A stretch of DNA of 22,445 nucleotides from a virus. Positions 1 to 7,500 of this stretch are shown here, piece by piece. Where the stretch lies: IMG/VR virus record IMGVR_UViG_3300031885_000127, positions 1-22,445 of that record. One strand, 5' to 3'. Positions within the stretch are counted from its first letter, which is position 1, and every line of letters starts with the position of its first letter. The notes below the pieces were generated by a model. That model saw nothing but the letters and a program-made list of their open reading frames with translations. It was not told the origin of the DNA and made no database searches. The position numbers were made by a program, and so were the translations under genes.

Positions 1-1362
1 AGAGGGGTGAGCAACTGTGTTTGAATCAGCTGTACTTTGGTCCAATTTTCTATCGTCAGATAAAAATATTTTATCAAATGGTGTTGAAATAGTATTATAT
101 TTTGTAACATAACTTCTTGCATTTGCAACCCCTGTATTAAGTATAATTAATGAATCTAAAACAGATGACACCTCTACTGAGGACATCGTTGAAGATGCAG
201 CATATGTATTAACTCCGCCCGGTGGAACTTCAACCATTGCATCTGATTGCCAGACAACACTTGCACTCGTTATTCCGCTTAGTGCTGACCTGTAAATCCT
301 TGTTGTTGTTGCCCAATATAAAGATTTAATACCAGAACCTGGCCCATGAAAAAGAGTATCTACTCTACCATTGTTTAAAGAAGACATAGTACCAGTTGGA
401 GCCTGAACTCCTGTTGATAACAAAAATGCTGAGGTTGATTTTCCGCCAGCTAAGGTTAGAGGTGCTCTAAGATTATATTTAAAAACTCTATTTGCAGTAT
501 CTAAAATATAGGCGTCATGACTTGAAAAACTTGCCATCATATCTAATCCTAATCCTGCAGCAGATGTATTTGTAACAGTTGCAGCGTCAGCAAGCCAATA
601 AACTGCTCTAATATTATCTGTAGAAACAGCTGCTGGTATCGTAGTTCCGGCAGGAGAAAAAAGATTATATCTCAAACCTTTTGCAACCCATAGCCCACCA
701 TTGGCAACACCTGTGCCATTTGCGGTCGTCATAGCAACTCTTAATTCTTCAATTACATAAGTAGATGCTGATGTTATTGTTGGACCGGCTGATGTTATTG
801 TTATTGAAGTATTAGAACCAACATTTGATATTTCACTCCAACTAACTACAGCTGTTGGGTCAGTAGCATTAAAAGCTATTCTTGAACCCACGGCAACTCC
901 GTCTGTTGACCAAGTTGTTCCAGTTCCTGTAACTGCTGTTCCATTCACATTTACAGTTCCTCCTGTATGAAAATCTCTCGTAACTCTTAAACCCCTAACG
1001 GTATGAGTTCCTCCTGTAGGGAACGTTAATGTTATAAAACCCTTCCAATTAAATTCAGAAGTTTGTTTATTATAATCAAACAATACAACCCTTCTTGTTG
1101 CCGCGGCGGCAGAGTTATCAGCAAGAAAAACCCAATCTGTAGTATTATCATAAGATTGAACAGTTGGATAAAACCCAGGAATTGCAGTAGATGCTTCCAT
1201 AGGTCTTCCTAAACCAATTTCCATAGGTCCAACAAAATTATCCATTGCAGTAGCTCCGGTCATTTGTCTCATTAATGTTCCTAAATTTGTTTTAGTTGAA
1301 TCATATGTAGTGATTGCTGTAGTGCTACCTGTAAATACATATTCCACTGCTCTTTTGCTCAT
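1..1362 (-). CDS. Phage tail fibre/appendage protein, partial (3' end outside window)
   Basis: An uninterrupted reading frame of 454 codons runs from the ATG at 1360-1362 to the left edge with no stop, so the C-terminus is missing. I translated it by hand. It begins MSKRAVEYVFTGSTTAI and lies 4 bp after the stop of the large fibre gene, so it is co-transcribed with it. Residues roughly 120-200 carry a pattern common in phage appendage proteins: TVNVNGTAVTGTGTTW, then VGSRIAF, then SNVGSNTSITIT and a YVIEE strand. The rest is rich in Gly, Ser, Thr and Ala with regularly spaced aromatic and beta-prone segments (for example LYWATTTRIYRSALSG), which could be a beta-propeller or beta-helix. No enzyme motif was seen. 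Position at the distal end of the tail operon suggests a virion surface protein for host adsorption. Family assignment is inferred; that it is a real structural gene is fairly certain. Confidence 0.72.
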   Translation of the reverse strand, partial: MSKRAVEYVFTGSTTAITTYDSTKTNLGTLMRQMTGATAMDNFVGPMEIGLGRPMEASTAIPGFYPTVQSYDNTTDWVFLADNSAAAATRRVVLFDYNKQTSEFNWKGFITLTFPTGGTHTVRGLRVTRDFHTGGTVNVNGTAVTGTGTTWSTDGVAVGSRIAFNATDPTAVVSWSEISNVGSNTSITITSAGPTITSASTYVIEELRVAMTTANGTGVANGGLWVAKGLRYNLFSPAGTTIPAAVSTDNIRAVYWLADAATVTNTSAAGLGLDMMASFSSHDAYILDTANRVFKYNLRAPLTLAGGKSTSAFLLSTGVQAPTGTMSSLNNGRVDTLFHGPGSGIKSLYWATTTRIYRSALSGITSASVVWQSDAMVEVPPGGVNTYAASSTMSSVEVSSVLDSLIILNTGVANARSYVTKYNTISTPFDKIFLSDDRKLDQSTADSNTVAHPS

Positions 1363-1366
1363 AATA

Positions 1367-4300
1367 TTAATTTTTAATCGTTTTTATTGTTAGGTTAACT
1401 CTTGATAACGTTGATGCTGACAATACAGTGAATGCTAAAATGTCATTAGCATTTATTGATGTTGTCCATCCAGTAAGTGAATCATTTCTGTTTACCATTT
1501 GATTATTTAATGTAGGCTTTTGATTTCCTGTTATTGTATTTATTGATGTTGGTGGAAAAGAACTTAAAGTTGTTTTCCATAAATCTATCACACATGAACC
1601 TGAAATGTTTCCAATTAAATCCCATCCATAAATAGTCGCCGAATATGGTATTGTAACATATCCTTTTTGTCCTGTTGTTATTGGCAATCCTGACCCATCT
1701 ATAGTTAACCCAAAAGCGCCATAATGAGAAACATCAAGAATACTATTAACACCTTCATCAATAACTTCATGATAAGATTTCCACTCAAAAGAATCAGTTG
1801 CTCCAGTTACAATTATATCTATTGTTCCAGCTGTTGTTGGATTGTAAGAAACAGAAATAGGACTTAAGCCATCATTTTGTTTGTCAAAATCAGCTTTTTC
1901 ATAAGTTATAATTGGGGTTCCACCAGAATGATAAACTCCCAATATTCTTTTCCACATCCCATATTCACTAACACCATTATAAGCAGTAATATATGACTCT
2001 ACCATATAAGAGCCTCCTGTAAAACCTGTTATAGTATTAATTATTTTTGATGTGGTTCCTGAAGTTGTTGTTGAAGCTCCTTCTCTTAATGTTCCTGAAA
2101 CTTCGAAATCATTATTTATAATTAATGTATCACCGCTACTAAATATAGTTATTCCACTTCCAGGGCTTATAGTTTTTAAGTTTACATTTTGACCTGAAAC
2201 TGAGCTAAGGACAGAATATCCGCCACCAACACTTGTGGCTCCGGTTAAATAACCGCTAAGCGTCAATCCTGAGCCATTACCATAAAATGTTCCACCAGAT
2301 ATTGTGGAAGCGCTTAATGTTGAAAAAATAGAATTTCCAGATACTGTAATATTGTTAATTGTAAGAGCAGAAACATTAACAGTTGGTAATGCAGCTGTTC
2401 CACCAGTATAAGTATTTAATCCATTTTGAACGTGTGTGTTAACTAAATTAGAAGTAATCCCAGTAATTTGAGAATTAATAATTAAAGATAATTCTGTAGC
2501 GCCAGAATAAATTGTTCCACCACTTAAAGTTGTTGAACTAAATGCATTAGAAATTCCTGTACCTGATAATGTTAAATTATTAAATGAAGGAGATGTAACT
2601 ACAGAAATTATTGGATTAGTTATTGTTCCAGCTGTTATAATATTTGAACCAGCAACAACAGATTGAACACCTGAGCCTAATGGGTCAAATATTGAATATA
2701 AATTAGTTCCTCCTGATTGTAAGCTTCCTCCATAAACATTAAGTCCATTAGTGGCAATTATTTGAGTGTTAGCAGACCAATTACCATTTGCGTCAGTTTC
2801 CCAAACAGATGCAACACCAGAAGGTTGTCCAGACAACACTGTAATACCTCCACCTATTGCTGAAATGTGGTTTCCGCTATAATTTAATAAAATATTATTG
2901 TCTAACGATTGTATTATTTGGGTATTAATAGTTGTTGCAGTACCTAATATATCAACATTCCCCAATATGTTTACACTACCATTAACCGTAATTCCTGAAT
3001 TACTTTGTGTTATTATTGAATTTCCAAGTACCTTAGAAGAAGTCCAAATAGGAAGTGTATTTATTGTTCCTGACCCTTGCGTAAAAATATTATACAAATC
3101 AGTAGAACCAGAAAATAAAGTACTAGCACTTAATGTGTTTGCTGTTACATTTTGTAAAGTAGTATTTCCGCTTACTAATAAATTATTAATAGTTAAAGCC
3201 GAAACATTAACTGTTGGTAAATCAGGAGTTCCACCTGTATACGTATTTAATCCCGGTTGTACTCTTGTAGAAGTTAAATTTGAAGTTACTCCAGTGATTT
3301 GAGAATTAATAATTAAAGATAATTCTGTAGCACCAGAATATATCGTACCACCACTTAATGTATTTGCAGATAAACCACCATTAAATACACTTGTTCCGGA
3401 TGCTATTATTGAATTAAATGAGCCACCAGAAATATTTACAGTTGGTAAATCAGGGGTTCCACCAGTATAAGTATTTAATCCATTTTGTACTCTTGTAGAA
3501 GTTAAATTTGAAGTTACTCCGGTAATCTGTGAATTAATAATTAAAGATAATTCTGTCGCGCCAGAATATATTGTGCCACCACTTAATGTGTTTGCAGAAA
3601 GACCATTAGAAAATACACTTGTTCCAGATGCGGTTAATGTATTTATTGTAAGAGCTGAAACGTTAACTGTTGGATTATTTATTGTTCCACCTGTATACGT
3701 ATTTAATCCATTTTGTACATATGTTGGTATTAAAGAGCCAGAAGTTACGAATATAGAATATAAATTTGTTGACCCGGACAATATTGTTCCACCACTTAAT
3801 GTGTTTGCGGAAAGACCATTAGAAAACACACTTGTTCCGGATGCAGTTAATGTATTTATTGTAAGCGCTGAAATATTAACAGTAGGCAAGTCTGCAGTCC
3901 CACCAGTGTAAGTATTTAATCCGTTTTGAACGTGTGTATTAATCAAACCTGAAGTAATTCCAGTAATCTGTGAATTAATAATTAAAGATAATTCTGTAGC
4001 GCCGGAATAAATTGTTCCACCACTTAATGTTGTAGCACTTAAACTAGGAGAAATTATTCCACCTATAAATGTTGCCCCAGACAAATTTGCTTTAGTTGTA
4101 AGTTGTGAATTTATTAAAGAAATGTTTTGAGGCGTAGCAAATAATAAACTTACATCTGTATTTCCAGAATATATTGTTCCGCCACTTAATGTGTTTGCAG
4201 ATAATCCTCCAGTAAATACACTTGTTCCACTTACATTTATATTATCAATCGTAAGTGCTGAAACATTTATTGTTGGCAAAAAACCGGTACCACCAGTATA

Positions 4301-4906
4301 GGTATTTAAACCATTTTGAATAGTTGAAGTTATACCAGTTGTTACGCCGGTAATCATATTTTGAATTACGTTCTGTAAATTCGTTGACCCAGAGTAAAAA
4401 GTTGTAGCAGACACATTTGTTGAAATAGAATTTCCTCCAACAGATGTTCCTGAATAATTTATATTATTAAACGAAGGAGATTCTACAACATTAACAATAG
4501 GAGAAATTGATGTTCCACTTATTGAAACGTTTGACCCTGCATTTACTTTGTTTACAAAAATATCATAAACATCAGTGCTTGCAGAGAATATTGTTCCACC
4601 ACTTAAAGTTGTTGCACTAGCTTGGAAAAATTGTGTTATTCCGCTTGTAAATAAATTATTAAAACTTCCTCCGGTTATGTTTATTGAGGTGTTTATTATT
4701 GTTCCAGAAGTAAATGTGTTTATACCACTACTTACTTTTGTTCCACCAGAAACTACAGAATTTAATAAGTCTCCAAGATTTGTGCTTCCTGAAAATATTG
4801 TTGTAGCGGATAAATTAGCAGTAAACAGAGTATCCCCAGTAACGGTTCCGCCACTGAGGTTTAAAAATTCTCTATTTAGAGGGTAAAAATAATTTCCGCT
4901 TCCCAT
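1367..4906 (-). CDS. Large repetitive tail fibre protein
   Basis: A 1179-residue Ser/Thr/Gly-rich protein starting MGSGNYFYPLNREFLNLSGG. Most of its length is built of degenerate modules containing LSANTLSGGTIYSGATELS and GLNTYTGGT, each module about 70-80 residues; six copies of the GLNTYTGGT element are visible. Near the middle (roughly residues 620-740) a different module with NTLPIWTSSKVLGNSIITQ interrupts the repeats. The C-terminal ~120 residues, from YGAFGLTIDGSGLPITTGQKG through DLWK, LTGWTT and the final SRVNLTIKT, resemble a receptor-proximal/terminal beta domain that recurs at the ends of phage tail proteins. The repeats probably form an extended trimeric shaft whose length can vary by recombination. 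It sits 3 bp downstream of the BppU-like gene and just upstream of another appendage gene. The role as fibre is inferred from composition, repeats and context; no chaperone or enzymatic motif is visible. Confidence 0.82.
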   Translation of the reverse strand: MGSGNYFYPLNREFLNLSGGTVTGDTLFTANLSATTIFSGSTNLGDLLNSVVSGGTKVSSGINTFTSGTIINTSINITGGSFNNLFTSGITQFFQASATTLSGGTIFSASTDVYDIFVNKVNAGSNVSISGTSISPIVNVVESPSFNNINYSGTSVGGNSISTNVSATTFYSGSTNLQNVIQNMITGVTTGITSTIQNGLNTYTGGTGFLPTINVSALTIDNINVSGTSVFTGGLSANTLSGGTIYSGNTDVSLLFATPQNISLINSQLTTKANLSGATFIGGIISPSLSATTLSGGTIYSGATELSLIINSQITGITSGLINTHVQNGLNTYTGGTADLPTVNISALTINTLTASGTSVFSNGLSANTLSGGTILSGSTNLYSIFVTSGSLIPTYVQNGLNTYTGGTINNPTVNVSALTINTLTASGTSVFSNGLSANTLSGGTIYSGATELSLIINSQITGVTSNLTSTRVQNGLNTYTGGTPDLPTVNISGGSFNSIIASGTSVFNGGLSANTLSGGTIYSGATELSLIINSQITGVTSNLTSTRVQPGLNTYTGGTPDLPTVNVSALTINNLLVSGNTTLQNVTANTLSASTLFSGSTDLYNIFTQGSGTINTLPIWTSSKVLGNSIITQSNSGITVNGSVNILGNVDILGTATTINTQIIQSLDNNILLNYSGNHISAIGGGITVLSGQPSGVASVWETDANGNWSANTQIIATNGLNVYGGSLQSGGTNLYSIFDPLGSGVQSVVAGSNIITAGTITNPIISVVTSPSFNNLTLSGTGISNAFSSTTLSGGTIYSGATELSLIINSQITGITSNLVNTHVQNGLNTYTGGTAALPTVNVSALTINNITVSGNSIFSTLSASTISGGTFYGNGSGLTLSGYLTGATSVGGGYSVLSSVSGQNVNLKTISPGSGITIFSSGDTLIINNDFEVSGTLREGASTTTSGTTSKIINTITGFTGGSYMVESYITAYNGVSEYGMWKRILGVYHSGGTPIITYEKADFDKQNDGLSPISVSYNPTTAGTIDIIVTGATDSFEWKSYHEVIDEGVNSILDVSHYGAFGLTIDGSGLPITTGQKGYVTIPYSATIYGWDLIGNISGSCVIDLWKTTLSSFPPTSINTITGNQKPTLNNQMVNRNDSLTGWTTSINANDILAFTVLSASTLSRVNLTIKTIKN
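2395..4320 (-). repeat. In-gene tandem and dispersed repeats of the fibre gene
   Basis: Near-identical DNA modules lie inside the fibre gene. A 26-bp tract (beginning gaattaataattaaag on the plus strand) is identical at 2472, 3303, 3531 and 3972, and each copy is embedded in a longer similar block coding for the SLIINSQITG segment. Copies at 3303 and 3531 are 228 bp (76 codons) apart and stay alike over most of that distance. Similarity at the DNA level, not only at the protein level, points to recent duplication or gene conversion between modules. Confidence 0.85.
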
Positions 4907-4909
4907 TTA

Positions 4910-5269
4910 TTATACGTCATTTACATCTTTCAAAATATTTACCTCTATTACTCCAAGTGTTGGTATGGTCATTTTTTTACCATCAGAAAAAAATAATTCA
5001 AATTCTGCTTTATACTTACCAGCAGCATCAGTATCTCCATTAATCCAATTATATTGAACACTTCCACCAGAATAACAAGAAATAAACGCAGGCATTGAAG
5101 ATATTTTTAAGTTTCCACAATCATCTGCCATAGAAAACGTACAAGCTGTTACACCGCTTAAATCAAAAGGAATAATAGAATCCAAACACCCTCTTGCTTT
5201 TACATTAATCTGAAGTGTTGGAAGCGTATCATTTTGCTTCATTTGAAATGTTTTTACGTTTTGTTGCAT
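4910..5269 (-). CDS. BppU-like baseplate/fibre-anchoring protein
   Basis: A 119-residue protein with the pattern of the N-terminal immunoglobulin-like domain of phage baseplate upper proteins (BppU): FQMKQNDTLPTL near the start, a DLSGVTACTFSM strand, then YNWINGDTDAAGKYKAEFEL and a closing TIPTLGVIEVNIL. In known phages this domain links receptor-binding fibres to the baseplate. Here it is a stand-alone domain encoded immediately before the big fibre gene (3 bp gap), which fits a fibre-attachment role. The start codon at 5267-5269 is preceded on the coding strand by AATTAATAAAA, the usual A-rich leader of this window. Domain recognition is by pattern only; the partner proteins are inferred from gene order. 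Confidence 0.68.
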   Translation of the reverse strand: MQQNVKTFQMKQNDTLPTLQINVKARGCLDSIIPFDLSGVTACTFSMADDCGNLKISSMPAFISCYSGGSVQYNWINGDTDAAGKYKAEFELFFSDGKKMTIPTLGVIEVNILKDVNDV

Positions 5270-5281
5270 TTTTATTAATTT

Positions 5282-5683
5282 TTATATTCTTCCTAAAATC
5301 TCTATATCAATTCCATATGTTGGAGAATCAACCTCTATATCAATAGATGTAGAAATAATCTCAACATCAACAGAAGAATTGATATTATACGGGTTTAATC
5401 TAAACCTTGTTATTACTTTTTTTACCGGCGAATTTACAGCATAAACAACACTCCATATTAATTCATATATATTATCAAATGAATATAAAATAGGGCTTAA
5501 ATTAACATAATATCTCCCTGTTGACTCATTATAAACAACAAGATTTTCTGTTAAAGCTGTAGAATTATTTATATATGTATTAGCCGAAAGCTCTAATGGC
5601 GTAATTAATGTATAAGTATCAGCACTGCTAAAAACAGAGTGATTTATACAATAAAAATCTCTATAAAGTGTTAAGTTGGCCAT
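5282..5683 (-). CDS. Uncharacterised small tail structural protein
   Basis: A 133-residue protein beginning MANLTLYRDFYCINHSVF. I prefer the ATG at 5681-5683 over the in-frame ATG at 5740, because the longer form would have to be read through the terminator hairpin (5723-5761) and the TATTTAT leader motif (5709-5717). It is predicted to be all-beta: alternating segments such as YTLITPLELSANTYINN, GRYYVNLSPIL, YELIWSVVYAV and KKVITRFRL. It has no membrane segment and no catalytic motif. Its place between tail tube and the BppU-like gene suggests a baseplate or tail-fibre connector. I do not recognise the family. Confidence 0.6.
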   Translation of the reverse strand: MANLTLYRDFYCINHSVFSSADTYTLITPLELSANTYINNSTALTENLVVYNESTGRYYVNLSPILYSFDNIYELIWSVVYAVNSPVKKVITRFRLNPYNINSSVDVEIISTSIDIEVDSPTYGIDIEILGRI

Positions 5684-5708
5684 AGAATATAACAATAAAT
5701 TGCTTTGC

Positions 5709-5717
5709 AATAAATAG
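5709..5717 (-). promoter_or_regulatory. Candidate late promoter motif CTATTTATT
   Basis: Coding-strand CACTATTTATTG lies between the tail-tube terminator and the start codon at 5683, and is identical over 12 nt to the leader motif at 10467-10475. It is one of six TATTTAT-type sites, each in the leader of a leftward late gene. It resembles the reverse complement of the T4 late element TATAAATA, so its direction and function are inferred. Confidence 0.45.
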
Positions 5718-5722
5718 TGTTT

Positions 5723-5761
5723 AAAAAAATGAGAGGCCAATTTTCTTGACCTCTCATTTTT
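5723..5761 (-). terminator. Intrinsic terminator after the tail tube gene
   Basis: Arms at 5723-5736 and 5750-5761 form a stem of 8 bp (ATGAGAGG against CCTCTCAT) that extends to about 12 bp through flanking A/T pairs, with a 13-nt loop. On the minus strand the stem is followed by seven T. It lies 27 bp past the tail tube stop codon. The A-run and T-run on opposite sides could let it act on both strands. Confidence 0.85.
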
Positions 5762-5787
5762 GCTATATTCTCTATGAAAATTTTAAT

Positions 5788-6276
5788 TTATGCTAATAAA
5801 CATCTGTCTGGTTGTATAGTGATTTTACACTTAATAACATCATCAGAACCGTAATCAAACGAATCAAAATCTGCAGATGTAATCATACAACCTACCATTG
5901 TCCATTTTTCAACATCAACACCTACCGGGTCAAGAGCTTTAAGAACAAGATTTTTCTTGTATCCTACAGCGTATCCCATTTTTCCAGTTGCTGATTCAGC
6001 GTGTAAACGAACCCACTCCATAACTTTTTGAGTAGTAGATGGTCCTATTACGTCGATAAATTCGATGTCAATAGTTTCCCATTTGTATCTACCAGCAACG
6101 AAAGTTGAGGTGTTCATATACTGAATTTCAGTAGAATTGATTGTGATTTTAGGTTTTCCTGAAGTTTGTACCAGGTAAGACTCAAATCCAAGCTCAGTTG
6201 GAAATTCAAGATAAAATCTATTTTTTCTTTTTGGTTCCTGTTCGATTGGAACAGGACGAAACATTACTACTCCCAT
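5788..6276 (-). CDS. Tail tube protein (T4 gp19-like)
   Basis: A 162-residue protein of normal size for T4-like tail tube subunits (T4 gp19 is 163 residues). It contains the family pattern in order: PKRKNRFYLEFP near the N-terminus, GKPKITINSTEIQYMNTSTFVAGRYKW, an IDIEFIDVIGPSTTQKVMEW segment, LVLKALDPVGVDVEKW and the closing TSADFDSFDYGSDDVIKCKITIQ. Subunits stack as hexameric rings inside the sheath to form the DNA conduit. It lies downstream of the sheath gene, separated from it by two non-structural genes, and has its own TATTTAT leader motif and its own terminator, as expected for a protein needed in many copies. The start ATG at 6274-6276 leaves a normal-length N-terminus. Confidence 0.92.
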   Translation of the reverse strand: MGVVMFRPVPIEQEPKRKNRFYLEFPTELGFESYLVQTSGKPKITINSTEIQYMNTSTFVAGRYKWETIDIEFIDVIGPSTTQKVMEWVRLHAESATGKMGYAVGYKKNLVLKALDPVGVDVEKWTMVGCMITSADFDSFDYGSDDVIKCKITIQPDRCLLA

Positions 6277-6295
6277 GTTATATTGTTTTATTTAT

Positions 6296-6306
6296 TTATA
6301 AATACA
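6296..6306 (-). promoter_or_regulatory. Candidate late promoter motif GTATTTATA
   Basis: The coding strand reads TGTATTTATAA about 20 nt before the tail tube start. The site is part of a near-palindrome TATTTATAAATA, so TATAAATA (the T4 late consensus) is present on both strands here. It belongs to the six-member set of leader motifs. Confidence 0.42.
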
Positions 6307-6344
6307 GGAGAAAAAAAAATATGGATAATATGTAAAAAAAAATT

Positions 6345-6701
6345 TTAAACGAAGGGATTTCCTGATTTCTTCAGGTTTTCTATAAGTCCTTCTATTTTAA
6401 CACAGTTTTGTTTAAAAGATAAAATATCACCGGCAGACAAATCAAACCACTCACCTTTTAATTTTTCAAAATCATATTTGTAATTTTCAGTAACTTTTTT
6501 TGATGATAATGAATTGTGTAATATTTTTTCTACTTTAAAAGGAAATTTACTTTCATGAACATAAACCACAGAAAGCTCATATGGAGTGCCAGTTTGAAGC
6601 TGTTTAAGTCTTTTTTGAGGATTGACAGAAATTCCTATTTTGTAAAAATTAATGATTTTACAATGAATAAGATAAATTTTATATTCCCTCTTTTTTTGCA
6701 T
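6345..6701 (-). CDS. GIY-YIG superfamily protein (T5orf172/MUG113-like)
   Basis: A 118-residue protein with the start of a GIY-YIG-type nuclease fold: IYLIHCKIINFYKIGIS at residues 9-25, then PQKRLKQLQTGTPYEL, the signature of the T5 Orf172/MUG113-like branch. A helical region follows (VEKILHNSLSSKKV and GEWFDLSAGDIL), including a conserved-looking Glu in the GEWF motif that could be the metal ligand. Family members are DNA-binding or DNA-cleaving and often behave as mobile or free-standing homing-type genes in phages. It lies between two structural genes that adjoin in T4 (18 and 19), fitting a later insertion. Nuclease activity is inferred. No hairpin terminator follows it, so transcripts may read into the tail tube gene. 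Confidence 0.68.
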   Translation of the reverse strand: MQKKREYKIYLIHCKIINFYKIGISVNPQKRLKQLQTGTPYELSVVYVHESKFPFKVEKILHNSLSSKKVTENYKYDFEKLKGEWFDLSAGDILSFKQNCVKIEGLIENLKKSGNPFV

Positions 6702-6730
6702 TAATTTAAAATTAAAGAATATAAATTTAA

Positions 6731-7426
6731 TTATAAAGTGCTATTATAATATTTAATCAATGCTTCATAAGTAGAGGCCCAAGGATGACTAAATGCTTTT
6801 GCTCCTAATGGTGGCCTTTGTGTTAAAACATCTTCAAGTGATATGTCCATATATTTAAGCATATAAGCCCCGGTAACCGCACCAGTTCTATCATGTCCAT
6901 GTTCGCAATGATAATATATTACAGTATTTTTTTCTGTTTTCATCATTGAATAAATATAATCTATAAGTCCCGAAAAATTAAATTGAGAAGGTTCAACTAT
7001 ACTACAATTACTCATATCTGTACAACCTTGTACTGGATACCAAATTACGCTCCCACTATAACTATTAACACTATTTCCATATTGTTTTCTTACATTAACA
7101 CCGTTCCAAAATGGCGGCCAAGTTGTTTGAAAAGGAAATGTGGTATCAAATTCTTCTTGAGACATTCCATAAGCAAGAAATTCATCATTAAGGTCTCCTC
7201 TTTCACTGTTTGGATTATTATCAATAATAGATATTGTAATAAGTTTATTTTTTGTTAAATCAAAATCAGTAATTAAAGTTTGCAATTTTTCATTAATAGA
7301 ATTATAAGCAAATGTACCATCTTCATTTAATGGCTCGTTTCCGCGAACAAGATAATTATTGTTTTCTGTATTTGCAGTAACTAAATAAGTACGTTTTGGG
7401 CTGTAAGTTGCGTTTGGTGTTTTCAT
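6731..7426 (-). CDS. Cysteine-based dual-specificity/tyrosine phosphatase-like protein
   Basis: A 231-residue protein starting MKTPNATYSPKRTYLV. The active-site loop HCEHGHDRTG (residues 173-182) matches the HCx5R(S/T) signature of protein tyrosine and dual-specificity phosphatases, with Cys174 as nucleophile and Arg180 binding phosphate; it is followed by the usual helix GAVTGAYMLKYM. The general-acid Asp cannot be placed with confidence. I prefer the ATG at 7424-7426 to the one at 7462, since the extension would lie in the sheath terminator. It may act on phosphoproteins, phosphoinositols or RNA 5' ends; the substrate cannot be told from sequence. It sits between tail sheath and tail tube with its own TATTTAT motif, so it is expressed with virion genes, raising the possibility that it is packaged or acts late on the host. 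Confidence 0.72.
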   Translation of the reverse strand: MKTPNATYSPKRTYLVTANTENNNYLVRGNEPLNEDGTFAYNSINEKLQTLITDFDLTKNKLITISIIDNNPNSERGDLNDEFLAYGMSQEEFDTTFPFQTTWPPFWNGVNVRKQYGNSVNSYSGSVIWYPVQGCTDMSNCSIVEPSQFNFSGLIDYIYSMMKTEKNTVIYYHCEHGHDRTGAVTGAYMLKYMDISLEDVLTQRPPLGAKAFSHPWASTYEALIKYYNSTL

Positions 7427-7433
7427 TTTTTTA

Positions 7434-7444
7434 TTATAAATAAC
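7434..7444 (-). promoter_or_regulatory. Candidate late promoter motif TTATTTATAA
   Basis: The coding strand reads GTTATTTATAA, ending 7 nt before the phosphatase ATG at 7426 and directly after the sheath terminator. It is one of the six TATTTAT-type leader motifs. Confidence 0.4.
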
Positions 7445-7479
7445 AAAAAAAAAGGGATACATTTTATTGTATCCCTTTT
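7445..7479 (-). terminator. Intrinsic terminator after the tail sheath gene
   Basis: The arms AAAGGGATACA (7451-7461) and TGTATCCCTTT (7468-7478) form a perfect 11-bp stem with a 6-nt loop, followed on the minus strand by a T-run opposite the A-run from 7445. It lies 22 bp past the sheath stop codon and closes that transcription unit. Confidence 0.88.
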
Positions 7480-7500
7480 ATTATTTAATTTACGTTTTTA

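Noticed and set aside
2395-4320. CRISPR-like array
   Set aside because: Repeats are long, in frame, degenerate and code for a continuous protein; there are no unique spacers of constant size.
2898-4886. Plus-strand open frames opposite the fibre gene
   Set aside because: They mirror the repetitive low-complexity fibre gene, have no start context or known motif, and repeat one another; they are antisense shadows.
5684-5740. 19-residue N-terminal extension of the small tail protein
   Set aside because: It runs through the tail-tube terminator and the TATTTAT motif; the ATG at 5683 is a better start.
7427-7462. 12-residue N-terminal extension of the phosphatase
   Set aside because: It overlaps the sheath terminator hairpin; translation there would need a transcript that reads through it.
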